From: an uncultured Lachnospiraceae bacterium
GTDB taxonomy: Bacteria > Bacillota > Clostridia > Lachnospirales > Lachnospiraceae
DNA: 42,412 nt
Direction of reading: 5' to 3'
Assembly: GCA_947589175.1 (NCBI GenBank)
Contig: CANPZR010000002.1
Coordinates: 1-42,412, forward strand
A program made the translations under genes and the position numbers. Under the pieces are notes generated by a model. That model was not told the origin of the DNA. It did no database searches and saw only the letters and a program-made list of their open reading frames with translations. Below are positions 15,866 to 23,518 of the stretch, piece by piece (position 1 is the stretch's first letter; every line of letters starts with the position of its first letter).

Positions 15866-17083
15866 TCAGGGCTGGCTGACATAATCCATCGGATCCACAT
15901 AGGCGCCTCCCTTTGACACCCCGAAGTGCAGATGAGAGCCTGTGGAAATGCCCGTAGAACCGGCGTAGCCGATCACCTGTCCCTGAGCAACTGTATCCCC
16001 CTCGCTGACCGCCAGCCGGGAGCAGTGCATATAAACCGTATAAAATCGTCCGCCGTGGGAAATCATCACATAATTGCCGGCGCTGGCGCTGTATGTAGCT
16101 GTCACCACCGTTCCGGCTGCCGCCGCCACGATTTCCGTTCCCATGGGAACGGCGATATCCACGCCCTTGTGATACGTGCTGGCTCCCGCCGTGGGGCTGT
16201 TCCGGTATCCATAGGGAGAGGAAATGCGCCCCGATACATTCAGCGGCCACCGCAGGGAGCCGTCCCCGCCGGCGCTTCCGCCCCGCCCCGCGGCATTTTC
16301 CCGGTCGATTTCAGCCTGCTTCTCCTCCAGCAGGCGCTCTACCTCGGCCTCCGCCTCCGCGGCCTTTTTGGCGTAATCAATCACCTGATCCCGGGAGACG
16401 TCTAACTGCTCCTTATATCGTTTGAGTTCTTCCTTTTTTTTCTTTTTCAGTTCGGACAGCGCGTTTTTCTCCGCCGCCTGCTCCTCCTGCATTCCCTCCA
16501 GCTCGCTTAACTTCCCCTCAATCTCCTCGCGCTTCTGCTCGACAGCGTCCCGCGTCCTCTGATAGTCCTCAAACATCCTCTCGTCGTAATCGCCGATCTT
16601 TTCAATGTACTCCGCCCGGTTGAGAAGGTCTCCTATGTCCCGGGAGCTAAAGAGAATATCCAGGTAATCCTGATTTCCATTTTCATACATATACTTTATG
16701 CGCTTTTTCATCGTATCATACTGCTTTTGTTCCGTCTGCTCCGCGGCTTCCAGCTCCTGCTCCGCGGCTTCCAGCTCCTGCCGGGCCGATTCGATCTCGC
16801 CCGCAAGGGCTTCCAGCTCTTCCCCCAGCTTCGTGCTCTTTCGATCCAGCTTCTCAATGTAGGCCATGGTATCTTCCCTGGACTGCTCCATTTCCTCTAT
16901 TTCCCTTTGAAGCTCCTCCGATTTTTGCACATATTCCTCGTTTTCATTCTGCGCCTCGTGAATTTGTTCGTCATAATTGACTGCCAGCGACCGAACCACT
17001 GACCCACGGCCGGACATCCGCCCATAAACCGCCGCCAACAAAAAAATCCCGCAAAAAATAACCGCAAAAGCTCGTCTCTTCAT
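15866..17083 (-). CDS. FtsEX-linked M23 peptidase (EnvC/PcsB-like hydrolase)
   Basis: 405 residues. An N-terminal hydrophobic signal segment (about 5-20) is followed by a long coiled coil (about 35-265, rich in Glu/Lys/Gln), the part that FtsX engages in EnvC and PcsB. A C-terminal LytM/M23 domain occupies about 285-400. Zinc ligands are present: His and Asp in YHKGVDIAVPMG and HxH in HLHFGV, so unlike EnvC it should be an active endopeptidase. GGAGG lies 9 bases before the ATG. It is immediately downstream of ftsX, consistent with hydrolase activation by FtsEX during division. Confidence 0.93.
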   Translation of the reverse strand: MKRRAFAVIFCGIFLLAAVYGRMSGRGSVVRSLAVNYDEQIHEAQNENEEYVQKSEELQREIEEMEQSREDTMAYIEKLDRKSTKLGEELEALAGEIESARQELEAAEQELEAAEQTEQKQYDTMKKRIKYMYENGNQDYLDILFSSRDIGDLLNRAEYIEKIGDYDERMFEDYQRTRDAVEQKREEIEGKLSELEGMQEEQAAEKNALSELKKKKKEELKRYKEQLDVSRDQVIDYAKKAAEAEAEVERLLEEKQAEIDRENAAGRGGSAGGDGSLRWPLNVSGRISSPYGYRNSPTAGASTYHKGVDIAVPMGTEIVAAAAGTVVTATYSASAGNYVMISHGGRFYTVYMHCSRLAVSEGDTVAQGQVIGYAGSTGISTGSHLHFGVSKGGAYVDPMDYVSQP

Positions 17084-17113
17084 CCTTTATTTCCTCCGTT
17101 CCTGCCCATGATG

Positions 17114-18025
17114 TCAAATATATAAATTCCGTCTCACCGTGATAAAGCTTCCCAAAAAGCCAATGCCTATCCCCAGCGCCAGAGAGACCGGCACCAGCGC
17201 GGAAAATACGCCCCCTGTGCTGAGAAATGACAGGTTATCCGCAAAGACCGAAAAATGCTCTGTGATATAGTCCAATATGCTCCCATAAGAAATCGACAGG
17301 ACAATCAGGGGAATAGCGGAACCGATCAGGCCGATTACAATTCCCTCCACGATAAAGGGCGACCATATGAAAAAATCCGACGCCCCCATCAGCCTCATTA
17401 TGGCAATCTCCGGTTTTCTCACCGTGATGCCGGTAGAGATTGTGGAGTGGATGAGAAATACGGACACCAGTAACAGCACTCCGATCAACGTCACAGAAAT
17501 GCCTCCCACTAAGCTGCTCACGCTGGACAGGTTCCCGGCCACCTCGGCGGAACGCTTGACCTCCCGGACGCCATTAATGGTCTCTATATATTCTACAAGT
17601 GTATCCTGCTTGCTTATATCCTTGAGATACACCTCGTAAGAGGCGGAGTCCGCCAGCGGATTATCCTCTCCGAAGCTGTCTGCCAATTCCGGGGAATCCT
17701 GAAAATTCTCCTCCTGGAACTTACGCCAGGCCTCCTCCGCGGACACATACACAATGTGATCCACCTCGTCCCGGCTCTGGATAGCTTCGCCAATTGCCTG
17801 AATCCCCTCATCGCCTAAGCCCTCCACAAAAAAGACAGACATCCCCACCGACTGCTCCGCCGTCTGTATAATATGCTTAAAATTGCTTATGGCAAAATAA
17901 AAAATACCGAATAAAAACAGGCACGCCGCCACCGTGCCGATCGAGGCCAGCGTAAACATCCGGTTTTTCCGCAGATTTTTCAAACCCTGCCGGATGCTGT
18001 AACCGAACACATTAATCTCTCTCAT
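17114..18025 (-). CDS. ftsX: Cell-division ABC permease FtsX
   Basis: 303 residues. Four membrane segments (about 20-42, 175-200, 220-245 and 272-296) surround a large extracytoplasmic loop between the first two, the layout of FtsX. It starts MREINVFGYSIRQGLKNLRKNR, typical of Firmicute FtsX. With FtsE it transmits ATP hydrolysis across the membrane to wall hydrolases. The start overlaps the ftsE end by 14 bp. Confidence 0.95.
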   Translation of the reverse strand: MREINVFGYSIRQGLKNLRKNRMFTLASIGTVAACLFLFGIFYFAISNFKHIIQTAEQSVGMSVFFVEGLGDEGIQAIGEAIQSRDEVDHIVYVSAEEAWRKFQEENFQDSPELADSFGEDNPLADSASYEVYLKDISKQDTLVEYIETINGVREVKRSAEVAGNLSSVSSLVGGISVTLIGVLLLVSVFLIHSTISTGITVRKPEIAIMRLMGASDFFIWSPFIVEGIVIGLIGSAIPLIVLSISYGSILDYITEHFSVFADNLSFLSTGGVFSALVPVSLALGIGIGFLGSFITVRRNLYI

Positions 18026-18725
18026 ACTGATAACCGCCCTTTTCCTCGTCTCCCACCAAAACTCCCTGATCCAGAGTCACGACCCGCTTCTGCATCATAT
18101 CTACAATATCGTTATTATGCGTTACAACTACAACTGTAGTCCCTATTTTGTTCACTTCCTGCAGAAGCATCATGATGTCCCACGCCGTCTGGGGATCCAA
18201 GTTCCCTGTGGGCTCGTCGGCCAGCAGAATCGCCGGCTGGTTCACTAACGCCCTGGCAATGGCCACCCGCTGCTGCTCCCCTCCGGACAGCTCCCCGGGA
18301 TACGCTTTTTCCTTTCCCTCCAGTCCCACCATCTCCAACATAATGGGGACATGAATGGCGATCTCCCGCTTCGTCATGCCGATGATCTGCTGGGCGAACG
18401 CGATGTTCTCGAACACCGTCTTATTTTTCAGAAGTCGGAAATCCTGAAAGACCACGCCGATCTTCCGCCGATACAGAGATACCTGCTTGCGGCTCAGACT
18501 GGTCACCTGCCGGCCCGCCACATATATTTTTCCAGAAGAGGGATTTAATTCCTTTAAGAGCAATTTAATAAAAGTGGATTTGCCCGATCCACTTTTACCA
18601 ACTACAAATACAAACTCATCCTTTTCAATCCGTATAGATACGTCATTCAATGCATCTACTCCTGTAGAATACTGTTTAGAAACATGATCCAGATAAATCA
18701 TCGGAACGGATCTGTTCTCATCCAT
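18012..18725 (-). CDS. ftsE: Cell-division ABC ATPase FtsE
   Basis: 237-residue ATPase. Walker A is GKSGSGKST, then Q-loop VFQDFRLL, signature LSGGEQQRVAIARAL, Walker B LLADEPTGNLDP with catalytic Glu, and switch VTHNNDIV. It partners FtsX to activate the downstream M23 peptidase at the septum. ATG at 18725 follows a weak SD. The PucR-type regulator gene ends 16 bp upstream. Confidence 0.96.
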   Translation of the reverse strand: MDENRSVPMIYLDHVSKQYSTGVDALNDVSIRIEKDEFVFVVGKSGSGKSTFIKLLLKELNPSSGKIYVAGRQVTSLSRKQVSLYRRKIGVVFQDFRLLKNKTVFENIAFAQQIIGMTKREIAIHVPIMLEMVGLEGKEKAYPGELSGGEQQRVAIARALVNQPAILLADEPTGNLDPQTAWDIMMLLQEVNKIGTTVVVVTHNNDIVDMMQKRVVTLDQGVLVGDEEKGGYQYERD

Positions 18726-18741
18726 TGTAATGTCACACCCC

Positions 18742-19836
18742 TCAGAAATCCATAGCCTCCAGATAATTCATATACTTCACCACCATCAGCGCGATCTGGA
18801 ACGTAATGGCGTCCTCAAACGTCCGAAGATCCAGCCCCGTGCTCTTCTGCAGCTTATCCAGACGATAGACCAGCGTGTTCCGGTGTATATACAACTGTCT
18901 GGACGTCTCGGAGACATTCAGATTATTCTCAAAAAACTTGTTAATCGTTGTCAGCGTTTCCTCGTCAAAATCATTGGGCGAGCTGTCGTCAAAAATCTCT
19001 TTGATAAACATTTTGCACAGGGGCATGGGAAGCTGATAAATCAGGCGCCCGATCCCCAGGTTGCTGTATGCCATCACCCGTTTTTCATGATAAAAAATCT
19101 TGCCCACGTCCAGAGCCATCTTGGCCTCCTTGTAGGAACGGGATACCTCTTTGATCTCATTGACAATCGTCCCGTAGGCCACATGCACCCGCGCCATGGC
19201 CTCCGTGTTCAGCATATCCAAAATGATCTGGGCCGTCTTGTCCAGATTCTCATAGGTGTCTGTCGGGGCAAGCTCTTTGACCAGAATGATATTTTTCTCA
19301 TCTACCGCCGTAATAAAGTCCCGGATACCGCCGGCAAACAGGCCCCGGACAGTCTCCAGCGCCTCGCTGTCCTTCTCCTTGCTTGTCTCTATAATGTAAA
19401 CGACGCGCCTTGCGTTCATCTGGATGTGAAGCTTCTTCGCGCGGTTATATATGTCCACTAAAAGCAGGTTATCTAACAGAAGATTTTTAATAAAATTATC
19501 CCGGTCGTACCGCTCCTTATAGGCAATCAAAAGACTCTGAATCTGAAATACCGCGATCTTTCCAATGGTGTAGTCCTCCTCGGAATCCCCCATGGCTACG
19601 ACGATGTACTCCAGCTGCGTGTCGTCATATACCTTAAAAAACTGGTTGCCCTGAAGCGTCTGGCTGTCCGCCTGGGACACCACGAAAGCGCTGATGGACT
19701 CCCCCAGCTTCTCATGCTCGTCGTCAGCTGTGGTCTCCGCCAGAACTTTCCCTTCCGTGTCCAGCACGCACATGTCTACCTTTGTAATCCCCTTTAATCC
19801 ATCAATCGTATTCTGCAAAATCTGGTTTGATATCAC
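18742..19836 (-). CDS. PucR/CdaR-family transcriptional regulator
   Basis: 364 residues. An N-terminal sensory region (about 1-130) includes a CdaR/GAF-like stretch (KVDMCVLDTEGKVLAET). A central GGDEF-like/CdaR domain follows, and the C-terminal PucR HTH ends in NLNVSETSRQLYIHRNTLVYRLDKLQKSTGLDLR, the family signature. CdaR relatives respond to sugar acids, but no such operon is nearby. Here it sits 16 bp upstream of ftsE and 27 bp after vanZ, so it may be a cell-envelope regulator or simply co-transcribed. Start is GTG at 19836 with GGAGG 7 bases upstream. Confidence 0.88.
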   Translation of the reverse strand: MISNQILQNTIDGLKGITKVDMCVLDTEGKVLAETTADDEHEKLGESISAFVVSQADSQTLQGNQFFKVYDDTQLEYIVVAMGDSEEDYTIGKIAVFQIQSLLIAYKERYDRDNFIKNLLLDNLLLVDIYNRAKKLHIQMNARRVVYIIETSKEKDSEALETVRGLFAGGIRDFITAVDEKNIILVKELAPTDTYENLDKTAQIILDMLNTEAMARVHVAYGTIVNEIKEVSRSYKEAKMALDVGKIFYHEKRVMAYSNLGIGRLIYQLPMPLCKMFIKEIFDDSSPNDFDEETLTTINKFFENNLNVSETSRQLYIHRNTLVYRLDKLQKSTGLDLRTFEDAITFQIALMVVKYMNYLEAMDF

Positions 19837-19863
19837 TGCTGCACCTCCACACTAAATAATATC

Positions 19864-20367
19864 CTAAGTAACCTTCCTTCTTCCTGTTTGATTGTAACAT
19901 TTTTTTATAAAAAAGTAAAGACACCATAATATTCCGCCCACTGCTGCCCCCGCCGTATCGATCAGCACATCCGTCGCCTTTCCGGTGCGCCCCGGCACAA
20001 ATAACTGATGCACCTCGTCCGTGGCCGCGTAGGCCGCCGTCAGAAGAACCGAGTACAGCCACTCCTTTTTCATGGGCAGGCCCGCCAGACGGCGCACAGC
20101 CCCGCAGTGCAGAAGATTCGCAATCAGAGCCGCCAGCACGGCATACTCGGCGGCATGGGCAGATTTGCGCACAAAGAGCTCAATGCTCCTCGCGAACTCA
20201 TCCTGCCTCTCCGGCGTCCACTCCCCATATCCCGGCACGAACCATTCCCCCACCACATGGCCCACTCTCAGGCTCATCTGGGAGGATTCATCCGCGTCCT
20301 GGGCCGACATGAAAAATATCAGCGCCATCCAGCCCACCACCATAATTATCGCTATCTTTCGCCTCAT
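19864..20367 (-). CDS. VanZ-family membrane protein
   Basis: 167 residues with four predicted membrane segments and the VanZ signature: FFMSAQDADESS after the first helix, VRKSAHAAEYAVLAAL in the middle, and AATDEVHQLFVPGRTGKATDVLIDTAGAAVG near the end. VanZ relatives affect teicoplanin resistance, but most chromosomal members have no known substrate. ATG at 20367 has GAGG about 8 bases upstream. It is 29 bp after the deacetylase gene and 27 bp before the regulator. Confidence 0.9.
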   Translation of the reverse strand: MRRKIAIIMVVGWMALIFFMSAQDADESSQMSLRVGHVVGEWFVPGYGEWTPERQDEFARSIELFVRKSAHAAEYAVLAALIANLLHCGAVRRLAGLPMKKEWLYSVLLTAAYAATDEVHQLFVPGRTGKATDVLIDTAGAAVGGILWCLYFFIKKCYNQTGRRKVT

Positions 20368-20396
20368 AGTTATACCTCATTTTATCGCAACATCTC

Positions 20397-21224
20397 TCAT
20401 CGCCAGCTGGCCGGGAACATATAGTCCTCTCTGTGGTCCAGTGTGTCAAACTCATATCCCTGCTCCCGGATGTAATCGATTATCTCCCCCAGCACGGCCG
20501 CCGTATGATCCATAGCCATCGAGTCGTGCAGGAGAATAATCGGCTCGTCATACCGGGTGACGTCTTTTTGGACGTTCTGAAAAATCGTGTCGGCAGGCAC
20601 ATGAGCTCCTATGGAATCCTCGCCGGACACGTTCCAGTCAAAGCTGCGCACTCCCATCCCCTTCAGGCGCTCCAGCAGACGGTCCACGAAACCGCTTATA
20701 TATCGGTTATTGCTTCCCCACGGAAACCGATGCAGGACGGGCTTCTGTCCGGTCGCCTTTTCAATGGCGCTCTCCGCCTTTTTGTAATCTTCAAAAAAAA
20801 GTTCCTCGCTGCCATACATTTCATTCTGTTCATGGGAATAGGTGTGAACTCCGATGGCATTTCCCCCCGCCAGCATATCTTTCAAAATCTGCTCCCTCTC
20901 CGGCGTGATCTCCTGGCCCACAAGGAAAAAAGTCGCCACTGCATCCTTTTCCCTCAATGTCTCCAGAACCTTTTTGGTGTTGTCGCTGGGACCGTCGTCA
21001 AAGGTCAGATAGGCCACTTTTTTCGTCTTTTTCTCCGGGGAATCTTTCTTTTCCGAATCCCCTATTTTCTGATTCTCATTTTTCATCTGTGTAAGAAGCT
21101 GCCCGGACGGTACGCAGACAGCCGTCTCCTGGGCGCTCTCTCCTGAAAAGAAGGATTCCCTTATCTCATGGTAAGCCAGCGCGCAGAGCGCGCACAGACA
21201 CAGGATGTACCCTGCCTTTTTCAT
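20397..21224 (-). CDS. Polysaccharide deacetylase (NodB family, wall-acting)
   Basis: 275 residues. An N-terminal signal-anchor (about 1-20) is followed by a charged linker and a NodB domain from about 68. All five motifs are visible: TFDDGPSDNT, HTYSHEQ (zinc His pair), RFPWGSNN, DWNVSGEDS and LLHDS. It probably removes acetyl groups from peptidoglycan or a wall glycan, a lysozyme-resistance function in relatives. It is first in the envelope gene run that continues to the MerR-methyltransferase. SD GGTGAT precedes the ATG. I see no confident promoter in the 81 bp upstream. Confidence 0.92.
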   Translation of the reverse strand: MKKAGYILCLCALCALAYHEIRESFFSGESAQETAVCVPSGQLLTQMKNENQKIGDSEKKDSPEKKTKKVAYLTFDDGPSDNTKKVLETLREKDAVATFFLVGQEITPEREQILKDMLAGGNAIGVHTYSHEQNEMYGSEELFFEDYKKAESAIEKATGQKPVLHRFPWGSNNRYISGFVDRLLERLKGMGVRSFDWNVSGEDSIGAHVPADTIFQNVQKDVTRYDEPIILLHDSMAMDHTAAVLGEIIDYIREQGYEFDTLDHREDYMFPASWR

Positions 21225-21305
21225 CTCACATCACCATTCTAAGGACTATCATTCCATTCTATTCAGAACGCGGTCAAATGTGCCGCCTTTCCACAATCCC
21301 GTACG

Positions 21306-22613
21306 TCAATCCATGATATCTACATTTTCCCCCCGGAGGATCTTGTTGATATTGCGCACGGCGCACATCTTTCCGCACATAGTACAGGTATCCTCCCTCT
21401 CCGGCGTACTCTCCGCCCTGTAGCGGCGGGCCTTCTCCGGATCGATCGCCAGCTCGAACTGCTTTTCCCAATCCAGGTTGCGGCGCGCCTCGCTCATCTG
21501 GTAATCCCAGTCGCTGGCTCCCGGCAGTCCCTTCGCCACGTCGGCGGCGTGGGCGGCAATCTTGGAGGCGATGATGCCCTCCTTTACATCCTCCACGGTC
21601 GGCAGGCGCAAATGCTCCGCCGGTGTCACATAGCAGAGGAAGGACGCCCCGTAGGAAGCGGCGATGGCTCCTCCGATGGCGCTGGTAATGTGATCGTATC
21701 CCGGCGCCACATCCGTGACAAGCGGCCCCAGCACATAGAACGGCGCTCCCTTGCACACCGTCTGCTCAATCTCCATATTGGCGCGGATCTGGTTCAGGGG
21801 CATATGTCCCGGTCCCTCGATCATGACCTGTACATTCTTCTCCCAGGCCCTCTGGGTCAGTTCTCCCAGCGCCACCAGCTCCGAGATCTGGGAAATATCT
21901 CCCGCGTCCTCGATGCTCCCCGGACGGCAGGCGTCTCCCAAGCTGATCGTCACATCATACTGCTGACAGATCTCCAGCAGCTCGTCGTATCTCTCGTAAA
22001 AAGGATTCTCATTGCCGGTCAGCTCCATCCAGGCAAAAATAATCGAGCCGCCTCTCGACACAATATTGGTGTGGCGCAGGTTCTGCTTAAAACGGTCCGC
22101 GGTAGCCCGATTGATGCCGCAGTGGATGGTCATAAAGTCCACCCCGTCCTCGGCGTGCATCCGCACCACGTCCATCCACTCGTCCGATGTAATGTCCTTC
22201 AGCGCCTTGTTATAATATACCACAGCGTCGTAAATGGGCACCGTCCCGATCACCGCCGGGCACTCGGACGTGAGCTTGCGGCGGAACTTCTGGGTATCCC
22301 CAAAGGAACTCAGATCCATAATCGCCTCCGCCCCCATGTCAATGGCAGCCTGTACCTTCTGCATCTCCACATCCATGTCCAGGCAGTCCCTGCTGGTTCC
22401 CAGATTCACATTGATCTTCGTCTTTAAAGCCTTTCCGATTCCGTACGGCTTCAGGCACTTGTGATTCTTGTTGGCCGGTATGACAATCTGTCCCCTGGCC
22501 ACAAGCTCCCGCAGCGCCTCCACATCCATTTTCTCGTACTCGCTGACCGCCTTCATCTCCTCGGTGATCAGTCCTTTCCTGGCAGCATCCATCTGCGTCG
22601 TATAATCGCTCAT
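21306..22613 (-). CDS. thiC: Phosphomethylpyrimidine synthase ThiC
   Basis: 435-residue radical-SAM enzyme that converts AIR to HMP-phosphate in thiamine synthesis. The C-terminal iron-sulfur motif CTMCGKMCAVRN is intact. Family segments MTIHCGINRATADRF, SLGDACRPGSIEDA, EGPGHMPLNQI and TDVAPGYDHITSAIGGA are present. The ATG at 22613 has GGAGG 5 bases upstream. The in-frame ATG at 22649 lies in the riboswitch terminator and is excluded. No other thi gene follows; the operon appears to be thiC alone, and I see no clear terminator downstream. Confidence 0.97.
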   Translation of the reverse strand: MSDYTTQMDAARKGLITEEMKAVSEYEKMDVEALRELVARGQIVIPANKNHKCLKPYGIGKALKTKINVNLGTSRDCLDMDVEMQKVQAAIDMGAEAIMDLSSFGDTQKFRRKLTSECPAVIGTVPIYDAVVYYNKALKDITSDEWMDVVRMHAEDGVDFMTIHCGINRATADRFKQNLRHTNIVSRGGSIIFAWMELTGNENPFYERYDELLEICQQYDVTISLGDACRPGSIEDAGDISQISELVALGELTQRAWEKNVQVMIEGPGHMPLNQIRANMEIEQTVCKGAPFYVLGPLVTDVAPGYDHITSAIGGAIAASYGASFLCYVTPAEHLRLPTVEDVKEGIIASKIAAHAADVAKGLPGASDWDYQMSEARRNLDWEKQFELAIDPEKARRYRAESTPEREDTCTMCGKMCAVRNINKILRGENVDIMD

Positions 22614-22630
22614 AATTTCCTCCATTCCAC

Positions 22631-22658
22631 AAAAAAGCCGCATCCTCACAGATGCGGC
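22631..22658 (-). terminator. Riboswitch-controlled terminator upstream of thiC
   Basis: Perfect 8-bp stem GCCGCATC/GATGCGGC (22637-22658, 6-base loop) followed by TTTTTT (22631-22636) on the minus strand, between the TPP aptamer and the thiC SD. This is the expression platform: TPP binding should favour termination. Confidence 0.9.
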
Positions 22659-22682
22659 ATAATCGTACTTCCTAAACTGGAT

Positions 22683-22768
22683 TTCCTACGTTGGCATTAC
22701 CCACATCAGGTCCATGGGTCGAAGGGCGCACCTTCCTCTCAGCCTGTCTGCAAGCTCCCCGCATATTC
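22683..22768 (-). promoter_or_regulatory. TPP riboswitch (THI element)
   Basis: Minus strand carries the conserved aptamer pieces in order: GCGGGGAGC, CTGAGAGG (the thi-box), GACCC, GACCTGAT, GGGTAATGCCAACGTAGGAA. It lies between the thiC promoter and a terminator, so it senses thiamine pyrophosphate and controls thiC by transcription termination. Confidence 0.95.
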
Positions 22769-22779
22769 AATTCCTCTAT

Positions 22780-23229
22780 TCAGTATACCTTACGTTCCTT
22801 CTTTTGTAAACAACTTTCTTCCATAAGATGAAACAGAGCGATCTTGTAAATCAGCACGATTTTCACATCCCGGTCGCAGTAGCGGTTCCGCACATACTCC
22901 GCCGCCTTATACGCATAGCTGCAGATCAGAACAGCCAACGACGCAAACAGCACCGCCTGTGAAAGCCCCAGACACAAAAGAATGAGAACCGCCGCCGCGG
23001 CCGCCATCGTTACGCGGGCAAAATTCCGGCTGATGCGGATCGAGCTCTGCACCGACTCCAACAGCCCCAGCATAGACTCATTGAGGGCGTCCGGCGACTG
23101 GCGGCGCAGGCTCTCATAGATATCAAAAAAAATATCCATGCTCTCTCTCTTTTGCAATTTATCCCTGTATATATAATAACGGCTCCGGCCAAATTCCTTC
23201 TCGATGAGTTTTCCCAAAACGCTTTTCAC
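22780..23229 (-). CDS. Small two-helix membrane protein of unknown function
   Basis: 149 residues. A charged N-terminal region (about 1-70) is followed by two adjacent membrane segments (about 75-115, AAAAAVLILLCLGL and AVLFASLAVLICSY) and a basic C-terminal tail. The layout resembles SLATT-type or small holin-like proteins but I cannot assign it. The GTG at 23229 (AAGGAG 8 bases upstream) is preferred over the ATG at 23250, which has no SD. The 3' end contains the thiC promoter. Confidence 0.65.
   Translation of the reverse strand: MKSVLGKLIEKEFGRSRYYIYRDKLQKRESMDIFFDIYESLRRQSPDALNESMLGLLESVQSSIRISRNFARVTMAAAAAVLILLCLGLSQAVLFASLAVLICSYAYKAAEYVRNRYCDRDVKIVLIYKIALFHLMEESCLQKKERKVY
22782..22810 (-). 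promoter_or_regulatory. thiC promoter (inside the end of the upstream gene)
   Basis: TTTACA (22805-22810), 17-bp spacer, TATACT (22782-22787) on the minus strand. It overlaps the last codons of the upstream membrane-protein gene and starts the transcript a few bases before the TPP aptamer. Confidence 0.85.
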
Positions 23230-23441
23230 TGAAAATTCTCCTTCTTCCATCTGGTAAATTTCATATATCTTATAGTATTCATCCAGATCTTATTTGGTTA
23301 TTCATAATTTGTTAACATTTTGTCAAAACAATCAACACATATGAATGGTATACTGATTTACGAAAAGAATTTCTTTTTCATAAGCATTTTTGGTTTATAA
23401 CCAAACTTTCTCCTCTTTTTTTATTTATATTTACAGATTTA

Positions 23442-23471
23442 AAGGGAAGATGGTCCCCGCCATCTTCCCTT
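23442..23471 (-). terminator. Terminator downstream of sbcC
   Basis: Perfect 12-bp stem AAGGGAAGATGG (23442-23453) with CCATCTTCCCTT (23460-23471) and a 6-base loop, 47 bp after the sbcC stop. The tail on the minus side (TTTAAAT) is modest. It probably ends the jet-sbc operon. Confidence 0.7.
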
Positions 23472-23518
23472 CTAATCTTTTAACAGCGTTTAATTTCCGT
23501 TCGTTCTTCTCCGTTTTT

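Noticed and set aside
15822..16250. In-frame N-terminal extension of about 143 residues on the S41 peptidase gene
   Set aside because: It lies wholly within the M23 peptidase gene in another frame, is rich in Gly/Arg/His with no domain, and a GTG with SD at 15821 gives the normal family N-terminus.
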